A stretch of 64,000 bases of DNA from CPC320 sp002336405. Lineage in GTDB: Bacteria; Pseudomonadota; Alphaproteobacteria; Rhodobacterales; Rhodobacteraceae. The notes below the pieces were generated by a model. That model did not search any database and was not told the DNA's origin. It saw nothing but the letters and a program-made list of their open reading frames with translations. Positions 54,554-62,714 of the stretch are shown one piece after another (within the stretch, counting starts at the first letter, position 1; each line of letters starts with the position of its first letter). The translations under genes and the position numbers were made by a program. Location: positions 141,204-205,203 of the forward strand of contig CASIAN010000006.1 in assembly GCA_949372595.1 (NCBI GenBank). The letters are read 5' to 3'.

Positions 54554-54976
54554 TTAATGCGCGCGTAATCGTGCCTGATAGTCGTGTTCTTGCCATTGAT
54601 TGGCGCGAAACAGCCATTGCGCTTCTGGCTGTCTTTTGGCCAGTTCTGGGCCGATCTCGATTTCGTCAAACCCTGACCTGCGGGCCATGGCGTATTGATC
54701 TGCAATCACGTGGCCCTTCGCGCGCAGTCGGCCGGTAAAGCCCAACAGCCGGATCAAGCGCGCCAGCGTGAACCCCCGCCCATCGGCGAAGTTTGGAAAA
54801 TCAATGCGGATCATGCGTAGATGTGGTGGCATGAAAATATGTTCAGGTACACTGTCAGAGGGTATGTCTATGGCCTCGACTTCTATGGAATGGGCAGCGT
54901 CTAGGCCAAAGGCAATCGCGCCAGTCCAATCATCGTTAGAAAACCCACTATCGGTTATTAACACGGTCTGTGTCAT
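54554..54976 (-). CDS. DUF934 domain protein
   Basis: 140 residues. DUF934 features: HIFMPPHLRMIRIDFPNFADGRGFTLARLIR and GHVIADQYAMARRSGFDEIEI. Conserved small soluble protein that is regularly found beside sulfite reductase and APS reductase genes in alpha- and betaproteobacteria, and is placed here between cysH and fpr. Its function is not established; the association suggests a helper in sulfite reduction. GAAAG lies before ATG 54976. Confidence 0.9.
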   Translation of the reverse strand: MTQTVLITDSGFSNDDWTGAIAFGLDAAHSIEVEAIDIPSDSVPEHIFMPPHLRMIRIDFPNFADGRGFTLARLIRLLGFTGRLRAKGHVIADQYAMARRSGFDEIEIGPELAKRQPEAQWLFRANQWQEHDYQARLRAH

Positions 54977-54998
54977 GAATTTTGTCTTTCAAGCTGTT

Positions 54999-55706
54999 TC
55001 AGTTTTGAGGGCTGTGAAGGCCGCATTCTGTTTTGGTTTGTCCAGCCCACCGCCCTGATCGGGGGTCTGCACCAGCTGCGACAGGCGCAGTGCAAGGCAG
55101 ACACCCGATTGAGGGATAGCCCTTTTGAACCAATGGGTGGCGGGGTAAATTATTTTCTTTCAGATACAGATCTATATCGGGCTGACTCCACTGTGCCAAA
55201 GGGTTGATCTTGATTTTATCGCGGTCGGGATCCACCTCAAATCCCGCGACATTTGCGCGGCTGCTGCCCTGAAATCGCTTGCGACCGCTGATCCAGCCGT
55301 CAAAGCGCCGCAATGCATGGTTAAGCGGAGCGGTTTTGCGCAAATGACAACAGGCATTGGGATCGCTGAGATGCAATTTGTCGAGCGGATCCATACGCGC
55401 ATGCTGTTGCGTATTGGTGCGGATGACTTGTACATTTGTCAGTCCAAGAAACGTGCTGACCTGCTGTTGGTATCGCAATGTTTCAGCGAACAGCAGGTCT
55501 GTATCGATGAAAAGCACCGGAAGGTTGTGATCCACCTGTGCCACCAAATGTAACAGAACAATGGCCTCAGCGCCAAAACTTGATACCAGAGCCAAGCGCC
55601 CGGGTTCGATCAGGCGGTGCGTCATCGCAATCATCGCAAGGCTGCTCAGACTGTGGCTTTGCCCGTTGAGCTGCGCAACCCAGGCTTTGCGTTCTTCAGG
55701 CTGCAT
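54999..55706 (-). CDS. cysH: CysH, adenylylsulfate/phosphoadenylylsulfate reductase
   Basis: 235 residues from ATG 55706 with AGGG upstream; it overlaps the cysI end by 11 bases. A longer frame to 55982 lies within cysI. Adenylyl-binding block SSFGAEAIVLLHLVAQ, FIDTDLLFAETLRY, a Cys-Cys pair in NACCHLRKTAP and CxxC in IGCLPCTAPV, and active Cys in TECGLH near the end. The CC...CxxC set is the [4Fe-4S] ligand set of APS-type reductases. Reduces activated sulfate to sulfite with thioredoxin. The sat/cysDN genes are not in this window. Confidence 0.93.
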   Translation of the reverse strand: MQPEERKAWVAQLNGQSHSLSSLAMIAMTHRLIEPGRLALVSSFGAEAIVLLHLVAQVDHNLPVLFIDTDLLFAETLRYQQQVSTFLGLTNVQVIRTNTQQHARMDPLDKLHLSDPNACCHLRKTAPLNHALRRFDGWISGRKRFQGSSRANVAGFEVDPDRDKIKINPLAQWSQPDIDLYLKENNLPRHPLVQKGYPSIGCLPCTAPVAAGADPRSGRWAGQTKTECGLHSPQN

Positions 55707-57372
55707 TGGCTTGCCCTGTGCGGGTTGTTTCTGGATAGAGCGCTGTTTTGAAGGGTGCGAGCCCGACACGCCGATAGGTTTGCAAAAATGCCTCGGACCG
55801 GTCAGTTCGCAGCTGTAGATACGCGGTAACCAGCCGGTCAATCGCCGGTACAATCTCATAGGCCGAGAATCCAGGCCCCGCGCGATCGCCAATTGCCGCG
55901 GTCTCGGTGGCGTCACCGCCAAGGGTGATTTGATAGTTTTCCACCCCGGCACGGTCCAGACCCAGGATGCCGATATGACCAATGTGGTGATGGCCGCAGG
56001 CGTTGATACATCCAGAGATTTTAACCTTCAGTTCGCCAATATCGTGCTCGGCTTTAAGGACGTCGAAATGCTTGGCAATGTCTTGGGCGATCGGGATGGA
56101 TCGCGCGGTCGCCAAGGCGCAATAATCCATTCCCGGGCAAGCGATAATATCTGAGATCAATCCAATATTTGCCGTCGCCAAGCCGGCACCTTGCAGCGCC
56201 TTATGCACAGCCCCTAGGTCGCTTTTATGCACATGTGGCAGGATCAGGTTTTGTTCGTGGCTGACGCGCAGCTCATCATGGCCATAGCGTTCGCCAATAT
56301 CGGCCATCACGCGCATCTGCTCGGCGCTGGCGTCCCCCGGGGTCTTGCCCGGCGTTTTCAGGCTGATTGAGACAATGGCGTAGGCGTCGTTACGATGGGG
56401 ATGAGTATTGGTGTCGACCCAATCGCGAAACACGCGGTTAGAACCATAGTGCTGGTCAAAGGCTTTTAGCGGTCTGGTCTTGAAGGCCGGCGGGGCAAAT
56501 CCAGTCTTGATCTGCTCTAGCAGGCGTTGGTCATTGCCTTGAAAACTGTCACGCAGCAGTGCAAAGCGCGCCTCTACCAAAGCTCTGATCTTGTCGATGC
56601 CGTGCTCGTGCACGGTTATTTTAATCCGGGCTTTGTATTTGTTGTCGCGTCGACCTAACAGGTTCCAGACGCTGACAATGGCCTCAAGGTAAGGCAGCAG
56701 TTCGGCGGGGGGGATGAATTCGCGGATGACCTTGCCAATCATTGGAGTGCGCCCCAAACCCCCGCCAACGATCACTTCAAACCCGACCAAGCCTTGTCTT
56801 TTGACCATGCGCAGGCCAATGTCATGGGCACGGGTCACCGCGCGGTCACGCGGGCTGCCGCAAAGCGCTATTTTGAATTTGCGGGGCAGAAACTGGAATT
56901 CGGGGTGATCGGTCGACCATTGTCGGATCAGTTCGGCATAGGCGCGCGGATCTTCAAGCTCATCGGCAGCGGCGCCGGCAAAATGATCTGCGGTGACGTT
57001 TCGAATAGTGTTTCCCGAAGTCTGGATTGCATGCATTTCGACATCGCCCAATGCGTCGAGAATATCGGCAACGTCTGGCAGTTTGGGCCAGTTAAACTGG
57101 ATATTTTGTCGCGTGGTGAAATGGCCATAACCTTTGTCCCAACGCTCGGCAATCATCGCCAGTTGGCGCATTTGCCCTCCGTTCAGGCTGCCGTAAGGGA
57201 TTGCAACCCGCAGCATGTAGGCGTGAAGCTGCAGATAGAGCCCGTTCATCAGCCGCAATGGTTTGAACTCATCCTCGGTCAACGAGCCGTTCAACCTGCG
57301 TTCAATCTGGGTGCGGAATTGCGCATTGCGTTGGCGTACAAAATCGGTATCAAATTGGGTATATTTATACAT
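55696..57372 (-). CDS. cysI: CysI-type sulfite (nitrite/sulfite) reductase haemoprotein
   Basis: 558 residues from ATG 57372 with AGAGGG 6 bases upstream; overlaps the DUF2849 end by 8 bases. The family has two ferredoxin-like half domains and two haem/4Fe-4S domains: GYGHFTTRQNIQFNWPKL, and the cluster/sirohaem cysteines in CPGMDYCALA (Cx5C) and SGCINACGHHHIG (Cx3C). Sirohaem for it is made by CysG upstream in the operon. It reduces sulfite to sulfide, with electrons probably from Fpr and ferredoxin. A nitrite role cannot be excluded. Confidence 0.94.
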   Translation of the reverse strand: MYKYTQFDTDFVRQRNAQFRTQIERRLNGSLTEDEFKPLRLMNGLYLQLHAYMLRVAIPYGSLNGGQMRQLAMIAERWDKGYGHFTTRQNIQFNWPKLPDVADILDALGDVEMHAIQTSGNTIRNVTADHFAGAAADELEDPRAYAELIRQWSTDHPEFQFLPRKFKIALCGSPRDRAVTRAHDIGLRMVKRQGLVGFEVIVGGGLGRTPMIGKVIREFIPPAELLPYLEAIVSVWNLLGRRDNKYKARIKITVHEHGIDKIRALVEARFALLRDSFQGNDQRLLEQIKTGFAPPAFKTRPLKAFDQHYGSNRVFRDWVDTNTHPHRNDAYAIVSISLKTPGKTPGDASAEQMRVMADIGERYGHDELRVSHEQNLILPHVHKSDLGAVHKALQGAGLATANIGLISDIIACPGMDYCALATARSIPIAQDIAKHFDVLKAEHDIGELKVKISGCINACGHHHIGHIGILGLDRAGVENYQITLGGDATETAAIGDRAGPGFSAYEIVPAIDRLVTAYLQLRTDRSEAFLQTYRRVGLAPFKTALYPETTRTGQANAA

Positions 57373-57673
57373 TTTCTGCCCTCTGCTGCTTGCCATGAAA
57401 GTAATTAGAGGGACCTGTGCGGCGAAATTCCTCGCGGAAATGCCGTGGCTCTGGCCCAGTCTCTGCGGCGGTGACATCGGCTAGATAAACGCCGATGATT
57501 TTTAATACATCACCGCTTCCAGCCGCCAGCCGCGCTTTTGCGGTGGCCTCATCTTGCAGAACTTCAGCCTCGGAAAGATGACGGGTCCAATTGTTAGTTT
57601 CTGTCAGGTAGACCACGTCGCCCTCACGCAGATCATTGGCGGTGACAACTTTGTCGATGAATGGTCGGGCCAT
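57365..57673 (-). CDS. DUF2849 domain protein
   Basis: 102 residues. DUF2849 core: TANDLREGDVVYLTETNNWTRHLSEAEVL followed by an Ala-rich helix and VLKIIGVYLADV. Start overlaps the cysG stop (TAATG) and its end overlaps the cysI start, so it is fully coupled. Conserved in sulfite-reductase clusters, function unknown; may help sulfite reductase assembly. Confidence 0.9.
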   Translation of the reverse strand: MARPFIDKVVTANDLREGDVVYLTETNNWTRHLSEAEVLQDEATAKARLAAGSGDVLKIIGVYLADVTAAETGPEPRHFREEFRRTGPSNYFHGKQQRAENV

Positions 57674-59070
57674 TAGGCTAGATCCTTTTGCAAGATGTGT
57701 TGCAGTGCCGGCACTGCGGCGCGGGGCGCAAGCCCGTATAGGCTGATGAGCGGACCTTTAAAGGCGTGGGTCTGGTGACATTGCGCCAGATCAGCGAGCG
57801 TTGTCGTGACCACGCGTTCATTCGGGCGAGAGGCATTTTCCACCAGTGTGATCGGTGTTTCGGCGGCGGCGCCATGCATCAAAAGACGTCCTTGAATGAA
57901 CCGCGCGGAAGCCGTGCTCATATACAGAGCAGCAATTTCACCAGGTTTCGCCAAAAGTGCCCAATCGTGGTCGGCAAAGCCGTTGATGTCTTGGCCGGAC
58001 AAGAACCGCACGGCTGCATTGCGGCGCCGTTTTGTTAGGCTTTGCCCGATACTGGCAACTGCGGCAGAGGCGGCAGTGATGCCTGGGACGATGGACCACG
58101 TAATCCCCTGCGCTTCGCAGGCGTCAAGTTCTTCGTCGAGCCGACCAAACAGGGTTGGATCACCGCCCTTTAGGCGCACCACCTGTGCGCCTTTGAGGGC
58201 ATGAACACAGAGCATTGCATTGATGTGGCCCTGCGATGTCGCGGGGCCAAAGCCGGTTTTTCCAACATCGATGATATGGGCTTCGCGGCGGGCCAGCTCA
58301 AGAATTTCTGGTGTGACCAAACGATCGTGCAAGACCACATCTGCATGGTCCAAAAGCCGGCGTGCGCGCAGTGTCAACAGATCAGGATCTCCGGGGCCAG
58401 CGCCGATAAAGGCGACATGGCCTTGGCGAGGGGTCTTTGACATGTGCATATCCAACAAATCAGATAGGGCTGTTTTTACGGCCTCTGGACCGGATTTTGC
58501 AAAGGCTCTTGGGCCCGCGCGAAAGTAAAATTCAGACCAGAAATCCCGGCGCCCGCGCCCATAGGGCAAGGCGCGGGCTCGATCGCGAAAAGCTTTGCCA
58601 ATTCGGGCTAGAATACCAAGGTTTGTCGGCAGCTGTGCTTCGATATCGGCTTTGATCGCTCGCGCCAGAACTGGCGCAGCGCCCTCGGTGCCGATGGCGA
58701 CAGTGACGGGATCGCGATCAACGATGGCGGGGGTGATGAATTGGCTCTCGGCGAGATTGTCGACGATATTAATCAAAGCGCCCTCAGCCTTGGCGATCTT
58801 AGCGGTGCGGGCGTCTTCTGCCGCATTCTCGTTGGCTGCGTAAAACAATACCGCCCCGCTGACATCGCCAGACCTCAGGGCGCGCGGCACCAGTTGCAAG
58901 CGCTCCTGCGCTGCCCATGTTTTGATCTCGTCGCAGGCTTTGACAGCAAAGGTCACGATCTTTGCCTCGGTTTTCATCAACAGACGTAGTTTGGCAACCG
59001 CCGCCTCACCGCCGCCCGAAAGGACAATCTGACGGTTTTGTACAGCAATGAAAATTGGGAAATGTTGCAT
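57673..59070 (-). CDS. cysG: CysG, sirohaem synthase
   Basis: 465 residues, bifunctional. N-terminal precorrin-2 dehydrogenase/ferrochelatase with LSGGGEAAVAKLRLL NAD-binding; C-terminal SAM-dependent uroporphyrinogen III methyltransferase with GAGPGDPDLLTLRARRLL, VVRLKGGDPTLFGR and PGITAASAA. Makes the sirohaem used by CysI. AGGAAG lies 5 bases before ATG 59070. First gene of the operon cysG-DUF2849-cysI-cysH-DUF934-fpr; divergent from an Lrp-type regulator. Confidence 0.95.
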   Translation of the reverse strand: MQHFPIFIAVQNRQIVLSGGGEAAVAKLRLLMKTEAKIVTFAVKACDEIKTWAAQERLQLVPRALRSGDVSGAVLFYAANENAAEDARTAKIAKAEGALINIVDNLAESQFITPAIVDRDPVTVAIGTEGAAPVLARAIKADIEAQLPTNLGILARIGKAFRDRARALPYGRGRRDFWSEFYFRAGPRAFAKSGPEAVKTALSDLLDMHMSKTPRQGHVAFIGAGPGDPDLLTLRARRLLDHADVVLHDRLVTPEILELARREAHIIDVGKTGFGPATSQGHINAMLCVHALKGAQVVRLKGGDPTLFGRLDEELDACEAQGITWSIVPGITAASAAVASIGQSLTKRRRNAAVRFLSGQDINGFADHDWALLAKPGEIAALYMSTASARFIQGRLLMHGAAAETPITLVENASRPNERVVTTTLADLAQCHQTHAFKGPLISLYGLAPRAAVPALQHILQKDLA

Positions 59071-59103
59071 CGCGACTTCCTATGACCTGTATTTGCACTT
59101 GAA

Positions 59104-59135
59104 ATATAGAATAATTTCCTGATAATTTGCTATAT
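59104..59135. promoter_or_regulatory. Palindrome with Lrp-like site between cysG and lrp-type gene
   Basis: ATATAG (59104-59109) and CTATAT (59130-59135) are an inverted repeat with a 20-base spacer. The enclosed 15-mer at 59107-59121 fits the E. coli Lrp consensus YAGHAWATTWTDCTR at 13 of 15 positions. It is placed 34 bases upstream of the cysG start, within the divergent region. Confidence 0.4.
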
Positions 59136-59163
59136 GAGAAATTAAATAAGAACGTATGTTCCT

Positions 59164-59182
59164 TATCGAGAGATTTTCGATA
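59164..59182. promoter_or_regulatory. Inverted repeat upstream of the Lrp/AsnC gene
   Basis: TATCGA (59164-59169) and TCGATA (59177-59182) are perfect inverted halves with a 7-base spacer, 31 bases before the ATG of the regulator. May be a second operator for autoregulation, or a leader hairpin. Confidence 0.3.
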
Positions 59183-59213
59183 GAGGTGTTCTAAAGGTGT
59201 TAAAGGAATGAAG

Positions 59214-59675
59214 ATGTCAGTTCTGCCAGATGAAATAGACCGGAAAATTCTTGCAGAGCTGCAGCGTGATGCCAGCCAGTCATTGGATGAGATTGCGCGA
59301 AAAGTGGGGTCTTCCAAGACGCCGGTTTGGAATCGGATTCGTAAATTACGGGATGCTGGCATTATTGGTCAGCAGACGGTTGTGCTGAATGCCGAGGCAT
59401 TGGGCTTTGAGGCCTGCTTTTTTGTGCTCATTCGGACCAGTGAGCATGAGGCGGGGTGGCAAGAGGCGTTTTTGCAGGCGTTGCAATCCCGCGCAGAGGT
59501 GCAAGAGGCGCACAGGCTGGCGGGGGATGTCGACTATATTCTTAAAGTTCTGGTGAAAAACGCCCGGGCCTATGACGCGTTCTATCAAGCGCTGATCTCA
59601 GAGGTGCGGGTGCATAATGTGACGGCCTTGTTGTCTATGGAACAGATTAAATCGACCACCAACCTGCCTTTGTAA
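59214..59675 (+). CDS. Lrp/AsnC family regulator
   Basis: 153 residues from ATG 59214; AAAGGA is 6 bases before it but immediately adjacent to ATG 59208, so 59214 is preferred. N-terminal helix-turn-helix: IDRKILAELQRDASQSLDEIARKVG and SKTPVWNRIRKLRDAGII. The C-terminal RAM domain follows (EAHRLAGDVDYILKVLV). Divergent from the cysG operon, which is its probable target; ligand could be an amino acid such as cysteine or a precursor, but this is inference. Confidence 0.92.
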   Translation: MSVLPDEIDRKILAELQRDASQSLDEIARKVGSSKTPVWNRIRKLRDAGIIGQQTVVLNAEALGFEACFFVLIRTSEHEAGWQEAFLQALQSRAEVQEAHRLAGDVDYILKVLVKNARAYDAFYQALISEVRVHNVTALLSMEQIKSTTNLPL

Positions 59676-59702
59676 GCGGGGATACGCGGATCTTGCGTGC
59701 GC

Positions 59703-60902
59703 TCATTTAGCAATCATTAGGCGTTCAAGCCCATGAAAATGATACAGGTTTGCATAGCGTGGTGGCTCGGCCAAGCGCAGGGCGGGGCAGTGCTCAAACA
59801 AAATTGGCAGTGCCAGTCGCAGCTCAAGCCGCGCCAGCGCTGCGCCAACGCAAAAGTGGATGCCGCCCCCAAAGGCAGTATTCACCTTTCGGTCGCGCCG
59901 TGGGTTGAACACGTCGGGATCGGCCCAGACTGCGGGGTCACGATTGGCCGAAGCCAGCATCAGTGCGACCTGATCACCGCGTTTGAACTCATAGTCAAAT
60001 ACGGTCACATCCTCATAGGCATAACGGGTAAACAACTGCAGCGGCGGATCAAACCGCAGAATTTCTTCGACTGTGTCGGCTATGGTGTCTGGGGTCAGAG
60101 CTGTGCGCGGCGTTTCACTTTCCAGAAGCACTTTGACACCGTTGCCAAGGCTGTGCACCGTGGCCTCATGCCCGGCATTTAACAATAGTATGCACGTGGT
60201 AATCAACTCGTCGATCGACAGCTTCTCGCCATCTTCTTCTGCGGCAATCAGATGGGTAATCAGGTCATCTTGCGGTTGCGACCGTCTGGCTTTGATATAG
60301 TCGCGCATGAAGGCTACAAAGTCTTGTGCTGCGCAAACCGCGCGGGCTTCAATTTCAACATCCCGGCGGGCTTGATACATCGCCACCATCGCGTTTGACC
60401 ACGCGAGCAATTGATCTGCCATACTATCGGGCACACCAAGCAGGCGCGCGATAACAATCACTGGTAACTTATTGGCAAACTGGGCGATCAGATCAAACGG
60501 TTCGGCCAGTTTGCCGGGTGTGATTGGCGTGGCTGTCAGAAAGTCGTGACATAATTGCGTGATCTCAGGCGCCAGTTGCTTGATCCGCCGCGAGGTGAAC
60601 GCCCGCAAGACTAAACCGCGCAGGCGGGTATGGCGGGGCGGTTCCAGTTCCAACATTGAGTGGGCCTCGACCGCATAGAACGGCGCCAAAAGCGCAGGGG
60701 GCTGGGTCAGCATTTCGACCGGTATTTCACGCCCGAACCTGCGATCTTTCAACAGCGCTGAAACGGCCCGATGTGAAAAGGCTGCGGGCATCCCATAATC
60801 TTCCCAAAACGAGATATCGCCGTGTCGTTGGGCTTGGCGATAAAACCCATAAGGGTTTTGTACAAATGCTGGGTCTGTCGGAGATTGTGAAAGCGATGCC
60901 AT
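59703..60902 (-). CDS. Cytochrome P450
   Basis: 399 residues, soluble bacterial type. I-helix oxygen-activation motif LLLNAGHEATVHSLG, K-helix ExxR in VEEILRF, and the haem loop FGGGIHFCVGAALARLE with the axial Cys at 351. Three-component type expected, with an external ferredoxin and reductase, but no ferredoxin gene is adjacent. Substrate unknown; it resembles CYP107/CYP105-like or linalool-type bacterial P450s only in a general way. Divergent from the sensor kinase. Confidence 0.92.
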   Translation of the reverse strand: MASLSQSPTDPAFVQNPYGFYRQAQRHGDISFWEDYGMPAAFSHRAVSALLKDRRFGREIPVEMLTQPPALLAPFYAVEAHSMLELEPPRHTRLRGLVLRAFTSRRIKQLAPEITQLCHDFLTATPITPGKLAEPFDLIAQFANKLPVIVIARLLGVPDSMADQLLAWSNAMVAMYQARRDVEIEARAVCAAQDFVAFMRDYIKARRSQPQDDLITHLIAAEEDGEKLSIDELITTCILLLNAGHEATVHSLGNGVKVLLESETPRTALTPDTIADTVEEILRFDPPLQLFTRYAYEDVTVFDYEFKRGDQVALMLASANRDPAVWADPDVFNPRRDRKVNTAFGGGIHFCVGAALARLELRLALPILFEHCPALRLAEPPRYANLYHFHGLERLMIAK

Positions 60903-60965
60903 GTAACCGTCTTAAAGAAATTGAGGTCTGGTCAATTGATCCGCTCCGCGATTAGATTGCAAGCC

Positions 60966-62714
60966 ATGAAACCAAAATTTGCATATCGCGGGCTGATCAT
61001 GGCCATGTTCTTTCTGTCTTTGGCGGTTTTTTCCTATGTGGTCTATGTGGCTTCATATAGTCAGGCTCTGGACCGTCTGGCCCGTAACGGTGAGGCGGAT
61101 GTGACCCTTGCGGCGGATCGGTTGCAAAGCCAATTGCAACGCTATCAAGAAATGGTTGTTCTACTCAGTGATCACCCCGCATTGAATGTCTTGGCGCAAA
61201 CCGGTCAAAAAAACCATGCCACCGCCGATGCGCTTTTGCTGGAGGCCGCTGATAAAACTGCGGCGCTAACGCTATTTTTTGCTGACGCTCAGGGCCGGAT
61301 TTTAGCTTCGGCACATGGTAAATATCCGGATGATTTGACCCGACATGGCTATTTTCGTCGGGCCATGAACGGGGCGCTGGGCAAGCAGCACGGCAGCGAT
61401 GAGGTGTTCAAAAAACGGGTGTTCTATTTTGCTGCACCATCGTTTGGGAACACCCGGAAAGTGCAGGGAGCGCTTGTCGTGGTTGTGGATATCGAAAGGC
61501 TTGAAACCGATTGGCGCGGCAGGGGTCCTGCGGTTTTTTTCAGTGACGATAAGGGCGCAGTGTTCATAAGCAACCGATCTGAACTGCTGCCACTAGACCA
61601 GACCTTGACCATATCAGATGCGGTGGGTTCATGGCCAGTGTCGATTGCATCTGTGGGTATGCATGAGGTGTGGAAATTGGATTGGGGCCCTTATTTGCCA
61701 CGTCAGGCATTACATCTGACGCAATCATTGCCAGCGATAGGTATGACTGCAGAGGCGTTGATTGACGTGGCACCCGCCCTGAGGCTGGCAGGATTGCAGG
61801 CGATGATGATGACGGCTGCGGTGTTTATCATCGTTGCACTATTGTTTTTTACCACCGAGCGGCGGCGTAGTTTGTCGACGGCCAACATCACCTTGGAGCG
61901 GCGTGTAAGTGAGCGCACGCAAGCGCTATCAGACATAAACCGGCAATTGCGGCGGGAAATATCAGAACGTCAAGACGCCGAGGCGGCGTTGCAACAAGCG
62001 CAGACGGATTTGGTTCAGGCAGAAAAGCTGACTGCATTGGGTAAGTTGAGCGCCGGAATTAGCCATGAACTGAACCAGCCCCTCATGGCGATCCAACAGT
62101 TTGCTACTAATGGCGCAGAGTTTCTTGAACGCGGCAGGCCGGCCAGAGCGGCTGATAATTTGACGCGGATTGCCGAGCTCGCACATCGGATGGGTCGGAT
62201 CATCAAAAACCTGCGGGCCTTTGTGCGCAATGAAAGCGAACCGGTGAGCCGTGTGGATATTGTCGCTGTCATCGACGGCGCGCTCGAGTTATCGACTGCG
62301 CGCTTTAAACGTGCAGGGATTGCCGTGCACTGGCAGTCGCCGCAAGCCCCTGTTTGGGTGCAGGGTGGCGATGTGCGTCTGGGGCAGGTTATGGCCAATC
62401 TTTTTGGCAATGCGATCGATGCGATGGCGGGACAGAAACAGGGGGCGCTTGAGGTGACCTTGGTGAATGCTCCTGATCATGTCTTGATCACGGTTGCCGA
62501 TACCGGCCCTGGGATCGCACAGCCAGAAAAATTGTTTGAACCGTTTTATTCCACCAAAGAGGTTGGCAGTGACGAAGGGATGGGTCTGGGCCTGTCAATT
62601 TCTTATGGTCTTTTGCAAAGTTTTGGCGGTAAGATTGCCGGCCGCAACCGTTCGGATCATGGCGCTGAATTTATAATTGAACTGGTCCATGCCACGACGG
62701 AGTGCATTGAGTGA
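60966..62714 (+). CDS. Sensor histidine kinase, DctB-like
   Basis: 582 residues from ATG 60966 (weak ribosome-binding site; TTG starts upstream to 60921 possible). First membrane helix at about 10-29, a periplasmic sensor region of about 240 residues of the double PDC/Cache kind (LLSDHPALNVLAQTG, GKYPDDLTRHGYFRRAM, FYFAAPSF), a second helix near 270-290, a coiled coil, then phosphoacceptor His367 in GISHELNQPLMAIQQF and an HATPase domain (NLFGNAIDAM, DTGPGI, GLGLSIS). DctB senses C4-dicarboxylates, but no dctP/dctM transporter is in the window, so the ligand is open. Confidence 0.9.
   Translation: MKPKFAYRGLIMAMFFLSLAVFSYVVYVASYSQALDRLARNGEADVTLAADRLQSQLQRYQEMVVLLSDHPALNVLAQTGQKNHATADALLLEAADKTAALTLFFADAQGRILASAHGKYPDDLTRHGYFRRAMNGALGKQHGSDEVFKKRVFYFAAPSFGNTRKVQGALVVVVDIERLETDWRGRGPAVFFSDDKGAVFISNRSELLPLDQTLTISDAVGSWPVSIASVGMHEVWKLDWGPYLPRQALHLTQSLPAIGMTAEALIDVAPALRLAGLQAMMMTAAVFIIVALLFFTTERRRSLSTANITLERRVSERTQALSDINRQLRREISERQDAEAALQQAQTDLVQAEKLTALGKLSAGISHELNQPLMAIQQFATNGAEFLERGRPARAADNLTRIAELAHRMGRIIKNLRAFVRNESEPVSRVDIVAVIDGALELSTARFKRAGIAVHWQSPQAPVWVQGGDVRLGQVMANLFGNAIDAMAGQKQGALEVTLVNAPDHVLITVADTGPGIAQPEKLFEPFYSTKEVGSDEGMGLGLSISYGLLQSFGGKIAGRNRSDHGAEFIIELVHATTECIE

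Noticed and set aside
55707..55982. N-terminal extension of cysH by 92 residues
   Set aside because: It overlaps the cysI coding region in another frame and is not present in the CysH family.
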